58,729 nucleotides of DNA from Chloroflexota bacterium (GTDB lineage: Bacteria; Chloroflexota; Anaerolineae; Aggregatilineales; Phototrophicaceae), in NCBI GenBank assembly GCA_026707665.1, contig JAPOWK010000127.1, positions 1 to 58,729 on the forward strand, given 5' to 3'. The notes under the pieces are model-generated. The model saw only the letters and a program-made list of their open reading frames with translations, made no database searches and was not told where the DNA came from. This document shows positions 34,939 to 43,022 of this stretch, in pieces. Each line of letters starts with the position of its first letter. The first letter of the stretch is position 1. The translations under genes and the position numbers were made by a program.

Positions 34939-36675
34939 GTGGGAACGCGCGCGCTAAAGTTTTTTTCGTTTTATCGTCCGTATCTGGGCTTGCTGTCGAT
35001 TGATCTTTTCTGCGCCTTTGTCGTGTCGGCGATTACGCTGATCCTGCCGCTTTGCGTGCGTCATATCACGCAGAACATTTTGGGCGCCGGCGTCGCCGAC
35101 CCGATCGGGGACATCGCTGTCATGGCGGGGATCATGCTGGCGCTGGTCGCCGCCCAGACGCTCTGCGGCCTCTTTGTCGATTATCAGGGGCACATGATGG
35201 GCGCGATGATGGAGAGCGATATGCGGCGCGAGCTTTTCGCTCATTATCAAAAGCTGTCTTTCAGTTTCTACGATGAGCAGAAGACCGGGCAGTTAATGTC
35301 GCGCATCACCAACGACCTCTTCGCCATTTCGGAGCTGGCGCATCATGGTCCGGAAGATCTGTTCCTCGGCATCGTCAAGTTCATCGGTGTCTTCCTGATC
35401 ACGCTCAGCATCAACCCGGCGATGAGCCTGATTGTGATCGCCTTTCTGCCCTTTATGTTTCTCTTTTCGCTGCACTTCAATCGCAAGATGAACCGCGCCA
35501 TGCGCTTGAGCAAGCAGCGAGTGGCGGAGGTCAACGCCCAGGTGGAAGACAGCCTCGCCGGCATTCGCGTGGTGCAGTCCTTCGCCAACGAAGATTGGGA
35601 GGGGGCGAAGTTCGATCGGGCAAACGCGCGCTTCGTCGAGAGCCGCCGCCTGGAATACAAGAGCGAGGGCTTCTTCTACGGCGGTATGGAAGCCTTCACG
35701 CAACTGATGACGGTGGTGGTGGTGGTCTTCGGCGCGGCCGCCATCACCGGGGCGGCGCTTGACTTGTCGGATTTGATCACCTTCTTGCTCTATGTAGGCA
35801 TTTTGATCGAGCCGATAAGGCGGCTGGTGAATTTCGCCCGCTGGTATCAGGAAGGCATCACCGGTTTCAATCGCTTCATGGATATCATTGAAACCCCGCC
35901 GGCGATACAAGATCCGGCGCCCGCCTATGAGCCGGAACGGGTCCGGGGCGAGCTGGAACTGGACCGCGTGAGTTTCGGCTATCTGGCCGACTACGGGTCC
36001 GTCTTGCGGGATCTCTCGCTGAAGATCGCGGTCGGCGAATATGTGGCGCTGGTCGGCGCGTCAGGTGTGGGCAAGACGACGCTGAGCAACCTGATTGCGC
36101 GCTTCTATGAAGTGGATGCCGGGCGAATCTGCCTGGACGGCGTCGATATCCGCGAATACAGCTTGCGCGCGCTGCGGCGCAATATCGGCACGGTGGATCA
36201 GGATGTTTATCTCTTCGGCGCGACCGTGGCTGATAATATCCGCTATGGCAAGCCGGAGGCGACGGCGGAAGAAATTGTGGAAGCGGCGACGCAAGCCCAC
36301 GCGCATGACTTCATTATGGAGCTGCCCCAAGGCTACGAGACCGAAATCGGGCAGCGCGGCATCAAGCTGTCGGCTGGTCAGCGGCAGCGGTTGAGCATCG
36401 CCCGGCTATTCTTGAAGGATCCGCCGCTGATCATTCTGGATGAGGCGACCAGCGCGCTCGACAACGAAAGCGAACGCGCCGTGCAGCAATCGCTGGAGCG
36501 GCTGATCGAGAAACGCAGCACGCTGGTCATCGCCCACCGGCTGTCGACGATTCGCAACGCCGATCGCATCGTAGTGCTGACGCCGGCGGGGATCTGCGAG
36601 CAGGGCAGCCATGAGGAGTTGCTGGAGCGTGATGGCGTGTATGCGGGACTGTATGATTTGCAACTGGCGCGGTGA
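34939..36675 (+). CDS. ABC exporter, fused permease and ATP-binding protein
   Basis: 578-residue half-transporter of the MsbA/LmrA type. Six membrane segments occupy residues 1-310, then the ATPase: Walker A GASGVGKTT at 373-381, Q-loop TVDQDVYLF, signature LSAGQRQRLSIAR, Walker B PLIILDEATSALD and the switch histidine in VIAHRLSTI. The signature has Ala where LSGGQ has Gly, a tolerated but uncommon change. Start is the GTG at 34939, with GAGGAG seven bases upstream; the TTG at 34924 would lie in that site. Likely a homodimer exporting lipid, peptide or drug; substrate unknown. Confidence 0.9.
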   Translation: MGTRALKFFSFYRPYLGLLSIDLFCAFVVSAITLILPLCVRHITQNILGAGVADPIGDIAVMAGIMLALVAAQTLCGLFVDYQGHMMGAMMESDMRRELFAHYQKLSFSFYDEQKTGQLMSRITNDLFAISELAHHGPEDLFLGIVKFIGVFLITLSINPAMSLIVIAFLPFMFLFSLHFNRKMNRAMRLSKQRVAEVNAQVEDSLAGIRVVQSFANEDWEGAKFDRANARFVESRRLEYKSEGFFYGGMEAFTQLMTVVVVVFGAAAITGAALDLSDLITFLLYVGILIEPIRRLVNFARWYQEGITGFNRFMDIIETPPAIQDPAPAYEPERVRGELELDRVSFGYLADYGSVLRDLSLKIAVGEYVALVGASGVGKTTLSNLIARFYEVDAGRICLDGVDIREYSLRALRRNIGTVDQDVYLFGATVADNIRYGKPEATAEEIVEAATQAHAHDFIMELPQGYETEIGQRGIKLSAGQRQRLSIARLFLKDPPLIILDEATSALDNESERAVQQSLERLIEKRSTLVIAHRLSTIRNADRIVVLTPAGICEQGSHEELLERDGVYAGLYDLQLAR

Positions 36676-36748
36676 TGCAGGCAGAGGAACCTTGCTAGAT
36701 AAGACGCGCGCCTCTTGACATTGGGAAGTCTAAGGTCCGTATTAGGCT

Positions 36749-36955
36749 TCAGACAGACAGCTTTCTAGGGTCGAATCCTGCATCAATCAGATTTTGAAGG
36801 GTAACTGTGACCTCGCCCTCCATGATTTTGCGATAGAGTTCCGGATTAGATTCTTCAGATACATAGACTTCATAGTTATTTGCATCACAATGAAGATGTT
36901 CCAATCTGCGGAAAAGTTCTTTGCGATCCAAGTTATCACTTGTCTTGTGAGTCAT
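36749..36955 (-). CDS. Small protein, possible antitoxin of HigB-like pair
   Basis: 68 residues, soluble, charged, no clear helix-turn-helix. It begins MTHKTSDNLDRKELFRRLEH and ends LQNLIDAGFDPRKLSV. AAAGG lies 8 bases upstream of the ATG. It follows the toxin-like gene by 11 bases on the same strand. Toxin-first order is usual for HigBA, and this position is the main reason to suggest an antitoxin role; the sequence itself is not diagnostic. Confidence 0.5.
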   Translation of the reverse strand: MTHKTSDNLDRKELFRRLEHLHCDANNYEVYVSEESNPELYRKIMEGEVTVTLQNLIDAGFDPRKLSV

Positions 36956-36966
36956 AGGTAGCGCCT

Positions 36967-37287
36967 TTATCTTCCAGTTCCGTACCTTGCCGCTCTGTAC
37001 CTTACGATGATGTTCTTGAAAATTCCTTTGTCGGTCTCATTCCAATCGTGGTTACAGTCTCTCCGATATATGTCGACCAATAGTACAGTATCGTAACTCC
37101 GAGAATAGTACGAAATAACGCAATACCCAAAATATAATTCTTGCTTTGCGCCCCCAGCGCCTGGAATAAGACGACCACTATCAGGGTGACGAATATAATG
37201 GCCTACTATTGCATTGTATTCAAATTCATGTACACCGATCCCTTGTACAACTTCCTTGAAGAGCGGTGATAGCGCTGTGGTTGCCAC
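36967..37287 (-). CDS. RelE/HigB-like toxin candidate
   Basis: 106 residues from a GTG start with TAGGAG five bases upstream. The pattern HPDSGRLIPGAGGAKQEL followed by a hydrophobic strand VISYYSRSYDTVLLVDIY and a C-terminal helix with DKGIFKNIIVRY follows the layout of HigB-2/RelE mRNA interferases (typically IPGTGGLRK, then R-V-Y-Y, then L-L-x-Y-A-K). The usual catalytic Arg/Lys residues are not fully conserved. It lies in an AT-rich stretch next to tRNA-Leu, suggesting acquisition. Confidence 0.55.
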   Translation of the reverse strand: MATTALSPLFKEVVQGIGVHEFEYNAIVGHYIRHPDSGRLIPGAGGAKQELYFGYCVISYYSRSYDTVLLVDIYRRDCNHDWNETDKGIFKNIIVRYRAARYGTGR

Positions 37288-37520
37288 TCATACTCCTACC
37301 ATACGTAAAGAATAATTTGAATTACATTACACTAACTCGGATACATCGTAATGTCAATTCGACCTTAACATATCGGGAGTAGTGAAACCTTGATTGAGGA
37401 AGTCACAATTAAATAGCGTAAACGACATTTGCCACTTATGAAACATTAATGATTCCTGTTAAGGTAGGGAGTTTAGCGAGGATGCTTCTGCGCTGCAGTC
37501 AAAAGGTCTCAAGAAAAGAG
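37288..37520. other. AT-rich spacer between the HigB-like pair and tRNA-Leu
   Basis: 233 bases, clearly richer in A and T than the rest of the window (for example ATAATTTGAATTACATTACACTAAC). No gene, repeat or attachment site could be identified. The composition and place beside a tRNA make this the likeliest transferred patch here. Confidence 0.5.
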
Positions 37521-37603
37521 TAGCGGGAGAGGGGCTCGAACCCTCACGCCCTTGCGGGCAGGTGCTTTTAAGGCACCCGTGTCTGCCATTCCACCATCCC
37601 GCC
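37521..37603 (-). tRNA. tRNA-Leu(UAA)
   Basis: 83 bases on the minus strand. Acceptor GGCGGGA pairs with TCCCGCT (first pair G-U, as in E. coli tRNA-Leu), discriminator A. D-arm region TGGTGGAATGGCAGACACG, anticodon stem-loop GGTGC-CTTAAAA-GCACC with anticodon TAA, long variable arm GCCC-GCAA-GGGC marking a class II tRNA, and T-arm GAGGG-TTCGAGC-CCCTC. CCA is not encoded. Confidence 0.95.
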
Positions 37604-37612
37604 GCTGGAATC

Positions 37613-37640
37613 AGTATAGCCCGCGCGGGATGAAAGTCAA
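37613..37640 (-). promoter_or_regulatory. Promoter of tRNA-Leu
   Basis: On the minus strand TTGACT (37635-37640) and TATACT (37613-37618) are separated by 16 bases, with the -10 box 9 bases before the tRNA. A good sigma-70 type match. Confidence 0.75.
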
Positions 37641-37661
37641 TAAGTCTGCTGTTGGCGGGCG

Positions 37662-38018
37662 CTAGACGTGGTGGATATCATCGTCGTTTTTGCGTTTGCC
37701 GCTGACGTCCGGGCGGTATTTGCCGCCGAAGAGCATGAACAGCCCGATGCCGATCAGAATCAGCGGGAAGAGCTGCCAAAAGGCGCCGGCGATATCGCCA
37801 ATCAAACCGGGGACGCCGAAGACGACGCCGATGCCGATCAACCAGAGGGCGCCCGTTGCTGAACGCCAGCGCTCGCCCGCCGCCATCGTCTGCGCCAGCA
37901 TGGAAGCGGCGATCACAAACATAATGCCGGGCCACCACCAGCCGGTGAAGAATAACAGACCGAGGCCGATAAAGAAGACGCCGGTCCCGACCTGCGAGGC
38001 TTTTTCTTCAATGTGCAT
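37662..38018 (-). CDS. Small four-segment membrane protein
   Basis: 118 residues with hydrophobic segments VFFIGLGLLFFTG, WPGIMFVIAASMLAQ, ALWLIGIGVVFGVPG and LFPLILIGIGLFMLFGG, similar in outline to DUF5668/LiaF-like membrane proteins, and a charged C-terminus (KRKNDDDIHHV). AGGGA lies about 10 bases upstream of the ATG. Function unknown. Confidence 0.7.
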   Translation of the reverse strand: MHIEEKASQVGTGVFFIGLGLLFFTGWWWPGIMFVIAASMLAQTMAAGERWRSATGALWLIGIGVVFGVPGLIGDIAGAFWQLFPLILIGIGLFMLFGGKYRPDVSGKRKNDDDIHHV

Positions 38019-38325
38019 TTTATGCCGTCCCTTATTGATAAACGCGCGCTATTGATATTACGCGCTTGGGCGGCGAGAGTTGCGGGAGAACGCTATTTCA
38101 ACCCCATCCCCGACCGCCAGTGTCTACGCGGCGCGGCCCCTTCCCGAAGGTCTGTGTCTACGTGACCCAGCCAGCTAGGGAAGGGGAGCTATACATGGCG
38201 GGTGATGGTGGCTATCGCAAGTGTCGCTCCATCCATTGCAATGAATCGGGCCGGTTCCAGGTCTTAGCGATAGATCTGGAGAGGCGCACAAGCCACATTT
38301 CGATTCTTGGATTGAGCGAGGATAG
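38019..38325. other. Intergenic region of 307 bases made largely of nested repeats
   Basis: Holds the interrupted family 2 repeat at 38099-38192. The rest shows no gene with a ribosome site; a short plus-strand frame here is read through the repeat and not credible. Confidence 0.6.
38099..38192. repeat. Family 2 repeat carrying two 22-base elements
   Basis: Host: ACCCCATCCCC, CGGCCCCTTCCC and CAGCCAGCTAGGGAAGGGG, matching 7717-7763. Two inserts break it. The one at 38112-38133 has leader GAC, stem CGCC/GGCG and loop AGTGTCTACGC. The one at 38146-38167 has leader GAA, stem GGTC/GACC and loop TGTGTCTACGT. Each insert is exactly 22 bases, and removing both restores the host layout. Confidence 0.8.
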
Positions 38326-39222
38326 TCAAATCTCGACGAAGGTGACGCGCCAGGATTTCAGCGTGCGGCGATTGTTGGTGTAGCAGGCGCCGGTGGATAA
38401 GCTCGCGCCCAGGGGATCGGCGGCGCCCGGCATATCGATGCTGTATTCAATGCCTTCCTCCATCTGGAAATCGGCGTAGGCGTCCCCGCGGCCGACCTTG
38501 AGGCCGCTGACGAAGATGTCCTCCTGATCCGCCCAGCGGACGCGGATTCGTTGCCCCGGGATGCCGCGCCCCAGATAATCGACGACCCGCGCTTCGATCA
38601 GGGCGGGGGAGGCGGCATCGCAGTAGGAGCGGGCGCTGCGCGCCTCGAATGAGCGCTTTGGCGCGGGCGTGGGCGCGAGGCGGCGGAAGGCGACGTCGGC
38701 GGCGCTATCCGGCAGCGGTGGTTTGGTCGGCAAGGGCGTCGCGAAACCGGCATCTGGGGCAACCTCAGTGGCGAGGGCGGGGGCGGATATGGTGGCTTTT
38801 TGCGGAAGCAGTTGTTCGGCGCAGCCGGCACGCCCCTGTGAGGAATAGAGAGCCACAGCGCTGCGTATTGCCCGGACGCCGCTTTCGCTGCGCAGATATC
38901 CGCTGCTGCCGAGCGCGCAGGCCGCATCCGCGAGGGCGTCGAGCGGATCCTGCGCTGGGCGCATGGCGATCAATTTTTTCATCGCGCCCGGCAAATCGCC
39001 CTTATGCGCATATTCCAGGGCGATGGCGATCTGGTAGTGCTGGCGATCCTCGGCGCGCAATTGCCAGGGTTCGGCGTTGCTGCGCTGCAGGGGACCTTGG
39101 ATTCGCGTCATTGCCAAGCCCAAGGCGATGCCGGCGATCAGGCTGAACGCGAAGACAGCGTAGGAAAAATAGCCGGGCGCGCCTTCGCCACTGGCGCCGG
39201 TCGGCTGGTCGCGCGCGATCAT
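38326..39222 (-). CDS. Single-segment membrane protein with external domain
   Basis: 298 residues, unrecognised. One membrane segment (YAVFAFSLIAGIALGLAMT), then a helical part with EDRQHYQIAIALEYAHKGDLPGAMKKL, a Pro/Ala linker, and a C-terminal beta domain with four cysteines (SYCDAASPALIEARVVDYLG, TGACYTNN). The helical part resembles that of the upstream gene at 39219 (RYRDDYTVMIAAGYAADRDAAGALERL), so the pair share a module. Gene starts overlap by four bases (ATGA). This two-gene arrangement is typical of Chloroflexota. Confidence 0.65.
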   Translation of the reverse strand: MIARDQPTGASGEGAPGYFSYAVFAFSLIAGIALGLAMTRIQGPLQRSNAEPWQLRAEDRQHYQIAIALEYAHKGDLPGAMKKLIAMRPAQDPLDALADAACALGSSGYLRSESGVRAIRSAVALYSSQGRAGCAEQLLPQKATISAPALATEVAPDAGFATPLPTKPPLPDSAADVAFRRLAPTPAPKRSFEARSARSYCDAASPALIEARVVDYLGRGIPGQRIRVRWADQEDIFVSGLKVGRGDAYADFQMEEGIEYSIDMPGAADPLGASLSTGACYTNNRRTLKSWRVTFVEI

Positions 39223-39599
39223 GAATCGGCGCTTTGCATTACGAGGAAGGGCTGCATTGCCGGCGTCAGCAAGCCCAGTTCATGCGCCAGGCGGACGAGC
39301 AGACGGATATCGTCGAGGTCGCGCGCTGATGTGCTGATAATGCGTTCGGTGCTTCGCTGCAGGTAAGCTGGAAAATCTTCGAGTTCGAACAGGCGTAGAC
39401 GTTCGAGCGCGCCGGCCGCATCACGGTCGGCCGCATAGCCGGCCGCAATCATGACGGTGTAATCGTCGCGATAACGCTGCGCGAGGTCGCTGATTTTGCT
39501 GCTGCGGGAATCGGGCGGGAAGGGAAACCAGCCGAAGTAGAGCCCGGCCAAGGCGCCGAAGAGCAGCCCCAGTATCAGCGATCTTGTGAAGCGCAGCAT
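39219..39599 (-). CDS. Small membrane-anchored helical protein
   Basis: 126 residues: an N-terminal anchor (RSLILGLLFGALAGLYFGWF), a short spacer, and a TPR-like helical pair (YRDDYTVMIAAGYAADRDAAGALERLRLF). First gene of the coupled pair with 38326. Role unknown, possibly a complex at the membrane surface. GGAAT precedes the ATG at moderate distance. Confidence 0.65.
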   Translation of the reverse strand: MLRFTRSLILGLLFGALAGLYFGWFPFPPDSRSSKISDLAQRYRDDYTVMIAAGYAADRDAAGALERLRLFELEDFPAYLQRSTERIISTSARDLDDIRLLVRLAHELGLLTPAMQPFLVMQSADS

Positions 39600-39661
39600 T
39601 ACGTGTTATTCCGCACGGTCTTCGCTTAATCATATAATGGAATGGCAGACTGGAAAAAAAA

Positions 39662-39688
39662 CGGGCGACCTATTAGGCCGCCCCTACA
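39662..39688. repeat. Family 1 hairpin repeat
   Basis: CGGGCGACCTA and TAGGCCGCCC around T, then CTACA. One stem pair has changed (GGCCGCC against GGCGACC). Confidence 0.7.
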
Positions 39689-39711
39689 TTTGCTGACCGG
39701 TTGGGCAATAA

Positions 39712-41115
39712 CTAACGCTGCAATGCGGCGATGGATTCGCAGGCGGGGCAGCTGCCATCGGGTCGGATGATTGCGTAGCCGGCTTGTGGATCAGCGCCCC
39801 AGTGGTCGAAGTCGATATTCCAGACGACAGCCAGCTCGACTGGCATATCTTCAAACTTGGACATGATCGTCAGGGCTTGTGCGAGCCAGGCGGCTTGCTC
39901 GGCGACGGATGTATTGGCCGCCCAGCCGAAATGCCCGGGCAGGCGACCGTAGCCTTCCGGCGAGAGATAACCGACCTCGGTCAGGCACATCGGGATGCCG
40001 GCGTTGCGGAAGGGCCAGGCGACGCGCCGGAGCATCAGGAGTAGATAATAGGTTTGATACTCGCCGCGCGGGTCCCCGCCTTGCGAGCTTGGCGGAAGAA
40101 TGCCTTCGTTGTAGTGTACGCCGATGCAATCCGCGTAGTTGGCGGCGCCGGCGTTCGCCATCTGGTGCATGAAGACATTGTCGTCGCAGCCTTGTGCCGC
40201 GCAGCCAGCAAAGAAGCCGGTGGGCGCGGGCGCGCCGCTGATGACCATGGTGTCGGGATTGGCCGCTTTGATCGCCTCGTAAGCCGCTTTGAGCAGGCGC
40301 GTGTAATTGGAGCCGTGCACGCGGCCGATGGGCCATTCGCGATCGATATTGGGCTCGTTCCAGACTTCGATGGCATCGGCGCCCAGTTCCGCCAAATAAG
40401 CGACGTATTCGGCGAAGTCGGCCACATAGCCGTCGAAGTCTTGCGCCAGCCGGTTCTTGTCGCCTAAGGCGCCAAGCATCACCTTGTAGCCTTGGGCCTG
40501 CGCCGCTTCGATGAGATCTTTGCCATCGGAAATGCCGTAAGTGACTTGCTTCTTCACCCAAGTCATGCCAGCCGCGCGCAAAGCCGCTTGCGTGTCGTCG
40601 TCGAAACTCTTGATATGCCCGCCGACCTGCAAAGGCAGGCGATTCTCCAATAGAGGCGCGTCGCTTTGAGGCGCGACTCGCGCTGCTTCCATGCCCGGCA
40701 GCGAGACGACCTCGACCGGCTCGAGGTTGACGAGATCGCCATCGTTGTTGATCAAGATGGGCGCCAGCACATAGTAGAAGCTCTCGTTCGCGCTATTCAG
40801 CGCATGCAGCCGGAGCTGATAAAAGCCATCGGCGAATCGCGCTGTGTTCCAGCTTCCCAGCACATCATCCACAACGGGAGACATTATAAAACTCGTGACC
40901 GGCTGCCAGGCTGGCGCATCATCGGCCGGGTCCCAGGCCGCCGCTTCCAGGTAGAAATAGAACTGGTCCGGGATATTGGCGGTGCCGACGACATTGACTG
41001 TGTCGGTGATCGTATTCCACACCGGGCTCCAGATCAGTTTCAAATCGCTTTCCTGTGCGCTGCTCATACTCGCCAAGGAGAGCGCGATCAGTAGCATCAA
41101 AATCTTGCGTACCAT
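39712..41115 (-). CDS. Secreted clan-A glycoside hydrolase (GH39/GH5-like)
   Basis: 467 residues. Signal peptide VRKILMLLIALSLASMSSAQ, a beta-sandwich part to about residue 150 (possibly an Ig-like or carbohydrate-binding region), then a TIM barrel. The likely acid/base E254 sits in DAIEVWNEPNIDREWP and the nucleophile E380 in IPMCLTEVGYLSPEG, the strand 4 and strand 7 glutamates of clan A. WNIDFDHWG near the end is also typical. Exact family cannot be fixed by eye. Start ATG 41115 with GGAG six bases upstream; the open frame upstream is antisense to the aminotransferase start. Confidence 0.8.
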   Translation of the reverse strand: MVRKILMLLIALSLASMSSAQESDLKLIWSPVWNTITDTVNVVGTANIPDQFYFYLEAAAWDPADDAPAWQPVTSFIMSPVVDDVLGSWNTARFADGFYQLRLHALNSANESFYYVLAPILINNDGDLVNLEPVEVVSLPGMEAARVAPQSDAPLLENRLPLQVGGHIKSFDDDTQAALRAAGMTWVKKQVTYGISDGKDLIEAAQAQGYKVMLGALGDKNRLAQDFDGYVADFAEYVAYLAELGADAIEVWNEPNIDREWPIGRVHGSNYTRLLKAAYEAIKAANPDTMVISGAPAPTGFFAGCAAQGCDDNVFMHQMANAGAANYADCIGVHYNEGILPPSSQGGDPRGEYQTYYLLLMLRRVAWPFRNAGIPMCLTEVGYLSPEGYGRLPGHFGWAANTSVAEQAAWLAQALTIMSKFEDMPVELAVVWNIDFDHWGADPQAGYAIIRPDGSCPACESIAALQR

Positions 41116-41304
41116 TTGAACTCCGTCGCTGATTGGTTTGCTTCGTCGATTATAGAATAGAGTGCTTTGCCTGACTATCAATATCATGACCAGCTGGCAA
41201 AGGCGAAAATCAAGGGGATGACGCGCTGGCTTCTGTCTTTTGAGCGCGGATGCGGATAGAATCAGGAAATCGAGTGGCGGCGATTCTTGGGAGCGGACGG
41301 CAAG

Positions 41305-42690
41305 ATGGAAGTAACAGCCTGGGCGACGGAAGTTGAGCAAGACATCGTGACGCGCTATCGGGACCGCAGCGCCGGCTCACGGGCGCGACACCTGGAGGCG
41401 CAGCGTTATCTCCCGGGCGGCGAGACGCGCAGCTCGACCTGGTATGCGCCGTACCCAACTTATATGGCCGCTGGCGAGGGCGCCTGGCTGACGGACTGCG
41501 ATGGCAACCGCTATGTCGATTTTCTGAACAACTACACCTCGCTGATCCACGGTCACGCGCAGCCTGAGATCGTGGAGGAGGCGGCCGACCAGCTGACGCG
41601 GGGCACGGTTTTCGGCTCAGCCTCAGAGCCGCAGGTGGCGCTGGCCAAGCTGCTGATAGAGCGCGTCCCGAGCATTGATTTGCTGCGATTCACCAATTCC
41701 GGCACCGAGGCGACGATGATGATGATGCGGGCGGCGCGCGCCTTCATGAGACGCGACATCATCGTCAAGATGGATGGTGGTTATCACGGCTCGCATGACT
41801 TCGTCGAAGTCAATGTCAGCGCCGACATGAGATCGGCGGCGGAACCGGCGGCGCGGATCGAAGAGCGTGGCGTACCCGAGGCGGTGCTCAACGCGGTCAT
41901 GGTGGCGCCCTTCAACGATCTGGCGGCGATGGAAGCGCTGCTGCGGGAACATCATCAGCGCATCGCCGCCATCATCGTCGAGCCGATGCCGAATGCGGGC
42001 GGGATGGCGCCCCCGGCGCCCGGCTACCTGCGCGGGCTGCGCGAATTGGCCGATCGCTTTGGCTTGCTGCTGCTATTTGATGAGATCGTGACCTTGCGGC
42101 TCAGCAGCGGCGGCTTGCAAGAAGCCGAGGGCGTGATTCCCGATATGACCGCCCTGGCCAAGATCATTGGCGGCGGCTTCCCGGTCGGCGCATTTGGCGG
42201 GCGCGCCGACATCATGAGCCAATTCGATCCGGCGGGATCGGGCATGCTCAGCCACAGCGGCACCTTTAACGGCAATAACATCACGATGACGGCTGGGCTG
42301 GCGGCGATGCAGCGGCTGGATCAGGGGACGATTGATCGCGTCAATGCATTGGGCGATCGCCTGGCTGCTGACATCAACGCGCTGTTCGCATCGCTGGGCA
42401 TCCGCGCCCAATGCCTGGGTTATGGCTCGCTGCAGCAGATACAGTGGACGGATGAGCCGATGGTCACGCTGAGAGACGCCGCGCGCGCCGGGGGTGGCAT
42501 CGGCCGGCTGCGCGAACTGCTGCATTTGGAACTGCTGAACCGCGGCGTTTACACCAGCAATCGCGGCATGTTCTGCATCTCGACGCCGATGACCGAAGCC
42601 GAGATCAAATTCGCGCTGGCGGCGCTGGAGGGGGCGCTGCGTACGCTGAAGCCGTATCTGAAAGAGGTCGCGCCGCGGTTGGTTGGGTGA
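41305..42690 (+). CDS. Class III aminotransferase (glutamate-1-semialdehyde aminomutase-like)
   Basis: PLP enzyme of 461 residues. Motifs: YLPGGETRSSTWYAPYP at the start, FTNSGTEATMMMMRAAR for phosphate binding, GGYHGSHD, D259 in LLLFDEIVTLRL for the pyridine nitrogen, and K286 in ALAKIIGGGFPVGAFGG as the Schiff-base lysine. Overall it resembles HemL, but no tetrapyrrole genes are near and GGETR-type relatives often act on other amino compounds, so a HemL role is not claimed. Start ATG 41305; GGAG lies 11 bases upstream. Confidence 0.88.
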   Translation: MEVTAWATEVEQDIVTRYRDRSAGSRARHLEAQRYLPGGETRSSTWYAPYPTYMAAGEGAWLTDCDGNRYVDFLNNYTSLIHGHAQPEIVEEAADQLTRGTVFGSASEPQVALAKLLIERVPSIDLLRFTNSGTEATMMMMRAARAFMRRDIIVKMDGGYHGSHDFVEVNVSADMRSAAEPAARIEERGVPEAVLNAVMVAPFNDLAAMEALLREHHQRIAAIIVEPMPNAGGMAPPAPGYLRGLRELADRFGLLLLFDEIVTLRLSSGGLQEAEGVIPDMTALAKIIGGGFPVGAFGGRADIMSQFDPAGSGMLSHSGTFNGNNITMTAGLAAMQRLDQGTIDRVNALGDRLAADINALFASLGIRAQCLGYGSLQQIQWTDEPMVTLRDAARAGGGIGRLRELLHLELLNRGVYTSNRGMFCISTPMTEAEIKFALAALEGALRTLKPYLKEVAPRLVG

Positions 42691-42716
42691 GAACCCCCAC
42701 CCCAAACCCCTCCCCG

Positions 42717-42738
42717 ACGGGTCAGTGTCTACGCGACT
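42717..42738 (+). repeat. 22-base SDR-like element in a family 2 repeat
   Basis: Stem GGTC/GACT (outer pair G-T), loop AGTGTCTACGC. The host reads CCCCACCCCAAACCCCTCCCC on the left and CATAAAGAGGGAGGGGC on the right. Confidence 0.7.
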
Positions 42739-42871
42739 CCATAAAGAGGGAGGGGCTTCATTGCGAATACTTCGATAATCTAACTCCCCTTCCCTCCTTG
42801 TGGGCTGACGACAGGTCAGTTTTCCAGGGAGCAAATTGTCGCCGCAAACTCTGTATTTTCTTGGGCTTTTT

Positions 42872-42899
42872 CGGGCGACTCACAGAGTCGCCCCTACAG
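42872..42899. repeat. Family 1 hairpin repeat
   Basis: CGGGCGACTC/GAGTCGCCCC around ACA, then TACAG. An intact copy with an 8-pair stem. Confidence 0.75.
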
Positions 42900-43022
42900 T
42901 TTTCGCCACGATAGATGCTATTGACGCTGAATTGGCGGTCTTGTGTGCGATTGCCTCAAACCTGTCCTGTCCTCAGTCCTTGTGGGGGAAGGGGCCGGGG
43001 GTGAGGGGTACCAATCCGACAC

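Larger units (their letters stand above)
42691..43022. other. Intergenic region of 332 bases, repeats only
   Basis: Contains a family 2 copy with a 22-base element (42717-42738), a family 1 hairpin (42872-42899), and another family 2 stretch (42971-43012) that is the empty-site counterpart of the filled flanks at 45640 and 48185. No gene. Confidence 0.65.

Noticed and set aside
36378..36395. Loss of ATPase function in the ABC exporter because of LSAGQ instead of LSGGQ
   Set aside because: Alanine at this position is tolerated in working ABC proteins and all other motifs are intact; recorded only as a variant.
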